Assembly (NCBI GenBank): GCA_028564705.1
Contig: JAPXFQ010002671.1
Coordinates: 1,736,001-1,800,000 of the forward strand
Reading direction: 5' to 3'
DNA length: 64,000 nt
Source: Apricaphanius iberus
Lineage: Eukaryota; Chordata; Actinopteri; Cyprinodontiformes; Aphaniidae
The notes under the pieces were generated by a model. That model ran no database searches. It was given only the letters and a program-made list of their open reading frames with translations, and was not told the DNA's origin. Position numbers and translations under genes: made by a program. Of the stretch, positions 57,485-64,000 are shown one piece after another (the stretch's first letter is position 1; each line of letters starts with the position of its first letter).

Positions 57485-57960
57485 CAGTGTTGGGGAGTGA
57501 CGGAATACATTTACCGCCATTATGTCTTTGGAATACTGATTATGAGTAACAAATACAACAATTACAATTACTATTCTTAAACGTGGTATTCAGAATACAG
57601 TTACTTTCGAAATACCATTGGAATTCTTGTGTTTTTTTAACTTTCTACCTGAAAGATGATGATATACATTTTAGGCAATGTGTGTCTCTGCATTGTGTAG
57701 GCTATCCTATAATCATACTTGCCAAACCTCCCGATTTTCGCAGGAGATTGCTGAATTTCAGTGCCCCTCCCAAAAATCTCACAGAGCCACCATTCTCCCA
57801 AATTTCTCCCAGTATCTGACGGCGTCACATATTATGTACACTTCCTGTTTTTTTTATGTGAGAGAGACGGAGAATAAATTATGTAACATTTTTATTTTGC
57901 CAAGGAAGGTGCTATGAGGTAGGAGTTTCCTCATTCCAGTAATGAAAATCCATCACCTAT
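57485..57960 (+). mobile_element. hAT-like terminus and body fragment inside the larger region
   Basis: CAGTGTTGGGGAGTGACGGA with ATACATTTACCGCC at 57485 is the start of another fish hAT-like family. A stretch at 57710-57830 (CATACTTGCCAAACCTCCCG, CAGTGCCCCTCCCAAAAATC, CCACCATTCTCCCAAATTTC) matches, from memory, a different widespread fish repeat rich in CTCCC words. The right terminus was not found, and no frame is intact. Confidence 0.55.
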
Positions 57961-59339
57961 TGGTGAAAATCGCTGTTTTGAATCCAATATAGGTCACTTA
58001 CGTGATTTGGATCTCCAATGAGGAAAACAATCAGCTGTGATTAGTTACAAAAGGTGCAACAGCAAGCCAAAAGTTTTTTTAGAACAGTCTTTTTGTGACT
58101 GACAGAAGCTGTAGTTTCAATTACTTTTTAAATCTTCCAAGTTATTTAAGATTGAAAACTGTTTCAACAGACATTAAGTCTAGTTTAATTTCCTTTCGGC
58201 TGTGTGATAGTAACTTCAGCAGCTGATCAAGGCTTTTTCTTCCAGCTCTTTTTAGAATGATTAAAGTTCTCCTTCACTGAAAATCTTGAAAAACTGAGTT
58301 TTCTTTCATTAAAATCAGTCACGCTGTGTTCTGAAAGCATGCTGCATATGATCATTTTATAAAAACTCCAATCCCTGAATCAGTTACATAAAGAAAGAAG
58401 CCCAATGATTCAAGTAAGACATAGTTGTTGGGTCAGGGTTAGAGGGCAAATAATTCTGTTTGTACAGTAAAGACAGTGTTTGAAACGTTGTGTTCTGTTT
58501 TATTTTGTTTCAGTAAGATTATGAAGACAAAAAGTTTATAAAGTATTCTCTCTTGTTAGAAAGTATATTTTATATATGTGATATTCTATATTGTAGTGTT
58601 TAAAAATGTACTATAGTATTCCAAATGAATATTTATGTAAGTTCTAAATTGTTTTATCCATGTTCTTCCATATACTCGTCTGGTATTTTTTGTTACCAGA
58701 ACAGGGCAAGTGATCATATTTGGTCACTTCGATTTATGTGTTTTTCTACATGAAAAATTTTTTTTTTTGAAAAATGTAACAACAGATGAAAAGTTTTGAC
58801 ATATGCCAAAATACATTCTTGGGTTTACATTTTTAATTTTAAACAATTTCAATGAGTGCCCTATAAACGGTCAATAAATGTGAAGAGTAGATAAACAAAT
58901 ATTCGCATTTCACCAGTATACCTACACTAGACTCTGTACTACCACGCACACTATCACTCTGGCTATGTGTATGTCTTGACAATGGATAAATTAAAGAAGT
59001 GTACAAACTTCCAGGTAACAGAAACATGATGTAGTTATGAAGTAATTTTCTTGCCCATGGTGAAAAAAATTGCTCTGAATAAACAACAGCTGAGCAGAAG
59101 CTCTCATCGACAGCTGCGGAAAAATATCCATCTGGTGTTTACAGGTGGGCAGTGGACAGAGCACGATTTTCCTGAGCAAGCCGCTCCACGCCGCTACCAT
59201 GGCTGGTCTGAACGAGGCGTAACGATAATGGCATTACAACGATGGGAAAAGTAATTAATTACATTACTCTCTTACCTAAAAAATGATGCCATTACTCCCA
59301 ACACTAATCACAGCCATTAGATTCACAGTCCTTGGACAT

Positions 59340-59755
59340 AGCTTTGCAGCCCTTTCCAGAATGATAATTTCAATAATTTTTAGTAATCTGTTACATTTCT
59401 TTTGCTCAGGGATGATATGGCTTTTTGAGATCTCTTTAGCCTAATTTCTGTTGTCAAACATATTATTGTTTTCTGGTATTAATCAGGCATGGGTCTGGCT
59501 ATTAATCTAACCAAAAATTGTAATTAATCGCAGTTCAAAAATTTGGGATTACTTTCTTTTTTACATTGGACAAGATTAGTTTGGACATTTTTCTCCTTGA
59601 TAACTGAAATCATTTGAAAATTGCTTTTTGTATTTATTCAGATCAATCTTTGATATTAAAATGTGATTAATCCCAAAAAAAACAAAAAAGAAAAAGCTGA
59701 AAGTCTATGAGGGGGAAGGTACATTTTCACAGCACTATATGAGATTAGTGACTTA
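59340..59755 (-). mobile_element. Tc1/mariner relic, 5' end
   Basis: The right end reads GGTACATTTTCACAGCACTA and TAT, a Tc1-type terminus. Inward it follows a fish Tc1 family leader: TTTGGACATTTTTCTCCTTG, TGAAATCATTTGAAAATTGC on the plus strand, and TATGGCTTTTTGAGATCTCT near where the antisense transposase would start (about 59415). The coding part beyond this is lost. Confidence 0.6.
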
Positions 59756-60479
59756 AGTTAAAGTAACAATTTTCAAGATATGAAACTGTCAAATGAATTC
59801 ACAACAGAACACGTAATTTTCTAAGCTTCCTCACTGTTTTTCAGCAAGCTTTAGATGGGACATGAAATCTTAGTTAAGTTGATATGCACATGTCAATGCC
59901 AAAATAATTTCCTCTACTTTAAATTTGTCATTTTTATTCAGTGCATCATATATAATTTGTGTTATTGGTACTCCAAACCTCATATTTCATACCATTTACT
60001 TCACTGGTGTAACAGCTGTTATTTTATTATTTCCTTGCAGCTATGTAAAGTTTAAATGAGTTTTGTTTAATCATTTAATCTTTATTGGAGCATGGTATTA
60101 TCATTCCGTGCAATGATCTAATATCTTCTCAGTGCTACAACTTGTTTTTCCTTTTATGTCTCTGTCTTTTCCTTTGGAGTATCTTTTGTGTCGAAGGCTT
60201 TTCAACAGCTGAAGAGATTATGGAACACACTGCCTTGAGCCTCTCATCTAAAACCTGTCTGTACCTGGCTAACACATTCGAAAGCAGCTCATTCCAGTAA
60301 TATCACAACTCAAGAAAGAAGGTACTTCTGTAAGCAAGACAAAAATAAGTGACACATAATGCACTTTAAGTGTTTGTTGACAAAAAAAATGATTGGCAGT
60401 AAAACTCTTCACAGTTTGATCAGCATGAATACTAGCATCAACATAAAGGCGATTCATTTCAGCCTTTAAATTATTAATA
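59756..60479. other. Unique AT-rich DNA, nothing recognised
   Basis: No gene or named repeat is recognised. Confidence 0.5.
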
Positions 60480-60483
60480 TTAA

Positions 60484-60956
60484 AGGAGCAGGGGGCTGGA
60501 TTTCTAAAATAAATAATATTCATGTTCAATTTTGTAATTGTATTGGGTAATGAAGTGTTTTAAACTAAGTATAATGAGCCCACCCATGTGTAATCCCATT
60601 ATCTTGAACAATCTGTGTGCTGCAAAAAAGTCTGCGAGTCGGTGGCTGAATTTCCTGCGCTTACACACGGATGCAACGTCAATCTACACTTCTTGCGTGT
60701 TCTCGATTTAACACGAAGAAAGAAGAGAAAAAACCCGGACTTCAAATGCAGTCAATTAAACACTACTTACTTCATCGCTAGACATGTTGCTTGTTGTCAT
60801 ACAGCTGGAGATGTGCGCAATGTGCGGTGGCCTGAAAGTACGCTACGTCACTGATTTATTTACTTTTTGTGCTCGTTCCTGTTGTGGTTGCAGTTACTCG
60901 CAGCACCGGCCGCGACAGTCGCGAGTTTAAATTCTTTAATCTGGCCCCCTGCTCCT
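60484..60956. mobile_element. Non-autonomous element, 473 bp, flanked by TTAA
   Basis: The left end AGGAGCAGGGGGCTGGATT and the reverse complement of the right end AGGAGCAGGGGGCCAGATT form a terminal inverted repeat. TTAA lies immediately outside both ends (60480-60483 and 60957-60960). TTAA duplications are characteristic of piggyBac and Kolobok transposons; the purine-purine tip (AG) fits Kolobok better than piggyBac. The interior is noticeably richer in CG dinucleotides than the flanks (CTGCGAGTCGG, CCGGCCGCGACAGTCGCG) and encodes no transposase. Confidence 0.88.
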
Positions 60957-60960
60957 TTAA

Positions 60961-61389
60961 CTGCTATTTAACTGCTATTAACTGCTAAGATAATAGAATT
61001 GAGTAAAGATGTTTTATTTTATAGCGGATCTTCTATATCCATGCATGATAAAAATTGCATGTACTGAAATATGGATTCACTATTAGTTGAACTGTCTTAA
61101 GAAGCTTTAATATTGACCACATGCTCTTTGTAGCCATCAACAATTTCATTAATCTTGGTGGATATTTGTCCATTTTTCTGAGCAGAATTTGTGGAGTTCA
61201 CTTTAACTTGTTTCAAAATTGCTGACGTCAGGACCATTCCAAATGCATTATTGTTAACTTGCTGTCCCCAATTCAGTCAATCTTAAGAGTCTATTCTGGA
61301 GCTATGGCTATTTTCTTAATTGGCATCCTCTGTAAGTGTTGATATTAAAATAACTTCAACATTAATAGATAAAACCAAAGTTCCAAGTT
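60961..61389. other. Mostly unrecognised DNA next to a Tc1 relic
   Basis: No confident call; the right part may belong to the upstream portion of the Tc1 relic that follows. Confidence 0.4.
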
Positions 61390-61760
61390 TCCAGGTCACA
61401 GACATTAGTTGAGTGACCCAACAAGACAATCATTCTAAATGCATCAAAGCTGCTTATCGAATACATAAAGCAGGCTCATACTAAGCTTCTGAATGACTGG
61501 GTGCTCAGCTCTATTAAATTATTGAACAATTCTACAAAAAAGAGTGTGAATCTCGCAAGGTTTAAATTGGAACGTTTAAGAATGCAAAGATTATATTGAT
61601 GGCTACTGACGTTATACAGTTTATCTACAAGTTGCAAAGGAAAATTTAGTCAACTATGAGTTGGGGTGTTTCAGTTCATTAGAGGCTGAATGTATGCAGT
61701 TTGAATTGTGAAGGTAGTGGGGAAAACCCAAATTTTTTTTTTACCTTGCTGAAGTTTGTT
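61390..61760 (+). mobile_element. Tc1/mariner transposase relic, C-terminal half
   Basis: The segment GACAATCATTCTAAATGCAT with CAAAGCTGCTTATCGAATAC and ATAAAGCAGGCTCATACTAA lines up with the Tc1 stretch that follows the second catalytic aspartate (QDNHPKHTSKLL, E-W-I-K-Q-A). The expected proline-rich SPDLNPIE segment is decayed. Frameshifts and stops are frequent. Assignment rests on the order of short matches. Confidence 0.45.
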
Positions 61761-63419
61761 GTATAATCATACTGCATTGGAAAGAGTGGTTGAAGTAAAT
61801 ATAATTCAATATATTACAATAAAAGCCCAAAATTAATGCCAGTGTTAAGTGTATGTATTTCTGAATGGTACCAAATGTTGACAAGCAGAAAATTGAGTTA
61901 AAAAAAACTAGACAGAGTGGTTTTTGGCCTGATTCCCACATTTCTCAGTAATCCTCCTGAATCCTGCTCTCTGAGCAGCTGCACCACCCTCTCCTGGAAA
62001 ACTGATTCTTGACATAGTGATGTATTTTACATAAAGCTGTCAAACTAGGAAGTGCCCGACCTCTCCGCAACACCCCTGTAGATTAAACCCCCCCCATCTC
62101 ACCACCGTTTTTGGTAGTATTTTACTTTATAAAATGTCTGATTGTAGTGGTTTTAGGACTGATCTGTTGTGTTTGGCAAATCTGACAGATAAATACTACA
62201 GCAGTAACTCGTGATGGGTGACGTGTGGTCAGGGCCTCACTTGTCATAATGACAAGCAAAATCGACACCAAAATGGATGAAAGAAAACATGTTTCAATTA
62301 ATAGGGTTTCCAATTTTTCTATAATATTTCAACATGGTCTCATCGTTGAAATGACTGAATTTATATAATAATGAATTTACGCATTGCCCGTTCAAATACA
62401 CAGAAAACGTGCTGGATCAGGCAGTGCAGTGCTTTGCCACACCACTGGTGGTGCTGTGTCACACAGTGAATGAAGCAGGCAGTTGGTGCATACTCAGTGC
62501 TGTCTGTCTTTATATCGCTAAAATGCCTGTTTGATTACACATTTGTTACACATACTGGTCTTCTAAAGCCTGTCTAATATCTGTAATGGATGTGTGTGCC
62601 ATGTTTAGTCCTTCTGTTTGGCCATGAATACGCATTGAAAATATGCAGGGTGAGGCAAAAAAATAAAGTGCCGCAGTGATAGGGGGCAGTGATGAGGCCA
62701 ATAGGCACAAAAGGCAACAGATGTGTTTCTTTTATGTATCAAAATGAATAAAAGAAAAGTCTGAGAAATACTAAAAACACAATCGCAATAGAATTAATCC
62801 ATTACAACTTTCATCCTTATCGATCATCTCCAGAGAAGCAGACAGCTTTTTAAAAAACTAAGGCAAACAAAGATGAGTTTTACATGAGCGTAATGGGGAG
62901 ATTTGTGGAGCAGGATAGGTGCATGCACTTAAACAAAGGTAAGATCATATGCCATTGTCAGTTATAAAAAAAAGATCAGCCATTAGAAATAAATGTTACA
63001 GAATATTAAATATAACATTTATCTCACTATCATGTTGCTAAAGAGTATGGAACTGATTAAAGCAAAAATTGAAAAAAAAAATCAAAATAAAAAATATTCC
63101 AATTAAGCTAAAAACTAAAATATGAGCTTTTTATTTGGATTTAACATCTCCAATTCCAGAGGAGTCAGTCAGTACCTCACCAGTCAAGAACCTCACAGCA
63201 CGTCACTGCTCAGGATGAACATAGAATGAGGCAGATGACTATGGAACTTTTTTTTTAAATACAAGATGGCTGAGACAGCTCCATATGAGGCAGTTTACAA
63301 TGAGAAGCACCACCTGAATATAACTTCCAGCACAGATGGCCTCCTTATACAGATATTGAGCAAGGTATGTACAAGAACCAGCTTTTATCTTTCCAGCATT
63401 ATTAGTGGTCGTTTAGATT
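61761..63419. other. Unique AT-rich DNA, nothing recognised
   Basis: No gene or named repeat is recognised. A C8 run lies near 62090. The stretch 62400-62720 is less AT-rich and could be an old element. Confidence 0.45.
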
Positions 63420-63720
63420 TTATTTACCCAGGATGCCCCGTATAATATAGTCCACTTCCTGCTTTTGTTGCAGCCCTGGTCCGTTTACCATTCAAACATG
63501 CAATCGAAGTGAATCAGAGTTATTTTCAATCAAACCGAGACTAATGTTTTTATAGGCGGACTAGAGTTCATTTGTTTGGTCCGAATCAAAGTTTGATTGC
63601 CCATTCACACCACCCCAAATGAACCGGACATTCCAGGCAAACAAACTAGAGTTCTTTTCAAGCGGACTAAACGGGGCTCAGAAGCGAGAACGTTTAAAAA
63701 TACAAACAGGCCTGGAGAGA
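63420..63720. mobile_element. MITE-like repeat (GGCGGACTAGAGTTC type)
   Basis: GGCGGACTAGAGTTCATTTG with TTTGGTCCGAATCAAA, then ATTCACACCACCCCAAATGA with ACCGGACATT, and AAACTAGAGTTC with CAAGCGGACTAAACGG recall a non-autonomous DNA element widespread in fish, whose usual words are AGTCCGCTTGAA, TTTGGTCCGG and TTCACAC. The exact ends are not resolved here, and no protein is encoded. Confidence 0.5.
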
Positions 63721-64000
63721 TCTGCTTGCTTCAGCACTCAGTCGCTTGCCAAGTTACAATGGTTTGGGTTCCATCTACACTCTGCTTTTCATTAAGAAGC
63801 TGGTAGCTTTACTCCTGAAATCAGTTTTATTTACCCAGTGTTTACACAAAAAATAAACAAAAGGTTTAAGCCATTTAAATTAAAGAAATACTTTTAAAAA
63901 GTATCTCTATAATGTGGCTTATAAGATTATTTTTGCCCATGCTGCTTCGCTGCAGTCAGACCTGGGCTCACGGCTATGCCACTCAGGGGCGGGGGGGCTT
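63721..64000. other. Unique DNA to window end
   Basis: No gene is recognised. The last 40 bases are GC-richer (GGGGCGGGGGGGCTT), and the window ends within them. Confidence 0.4.

Larger units (their letters stand above)
55833..59306. mobile_element. hAT-bounded region, 3474 bp, with 8-bp target duplication
   Basis: The left terminus is CAGTGTTGGGCATCTTAC and the reverse complement of the right terminus is TAGTGTTGGGAGTAATGG. An exact 8-base direct repeat, ATCACAGC, flanks them at 55825-55832 and 59307-59314, the size expected for hAT transposition. The subterminal sequences of the two ends are not closely alike, and the interior holds other pieces (a GC-rich block near 56840-56970, a second hAT-like terminus at 57485, short duplications). 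No intact transposase is seen; DDKCDYCGTKQNMEMIERAL at about 57105 is only weakly zinc-finger-like. It may be a composite moved as a unit, or nested insertions that happen to match. Confidence 0.7.

Overview
The window looks like AT-rich intergenic or long-intron DNA from a ray-finned (teleost) fish. The evidence is the mixture of transposable elements: several Tc1/mariner families of the kind common in fish, an L2-type LINE, Rex1-type LINE fragments, an L1-type LINE, a two-gene PIF/Harbinger element, hAT elements with 8-bp target duplications, and a repeat with a tRNA-like head and the usual fish SINE body. I find no complete host gene, tRNA, rRNA, bacterial-type operon or CRISPR array. Species-level assignment is not possible from reading alone.

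Layout. 1-14100: mostly unique AT-rich DNA with a 3'-truncated Tc1 copy (1181-2329), an (AT)n run, a perfect 30-bp palindrome (4881-4910), a second Tc1 relic (8411-8830) and a degenerate repeat (10095-10512). 14105-16960: a 61-bp tandem duplication, then an antisense L2-type LINE into which a Rex1-type LINE tail has inserted with a 13-bp target duplication. 16961-25745: largely unique sequence. 25746-27576: a PIF/Harbinger element with two convergent genes that still show in-frame, canonical introns. 28084-32000: SINE, Tc1 and LINE-tail relics. 34437-40327: three related copies of one unnamed repeat, an L1-type LINE interrupted by a G-rich tract, and a cleanly bounded 373-bp hAT MITE. 42710-43570: an (ATCT)n array abutting a LINE relic that carries a perfect inverted copy of its own sequence and a MITE. 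45330-48830: Tc1 relic, a GTGTTAAT-rich foldback element, and a Rex1-like relic split by a MITE. 52410-61760: SINEs, Tc1 copies, a region of about 3.5 kb bounded by hAT termini with an 8-bp target duplication, and a 473-bp element flanked by TTAA.

Possible host signals are weak: a TATA-like/ATG/splice-donor arrangement at 50352-50502, a 30-codon ATG-to-donor stretch at 33298-33387, a 54-codon open stretch after a good acceptor at 13544, and a GC-richer left edge. They are hypotheses, not gene calls. Nothing here acts together as a pathway; the main relationships are insertions within insertions, which give a relative order of events (for example L2 before Rex1; LINE before MITE).
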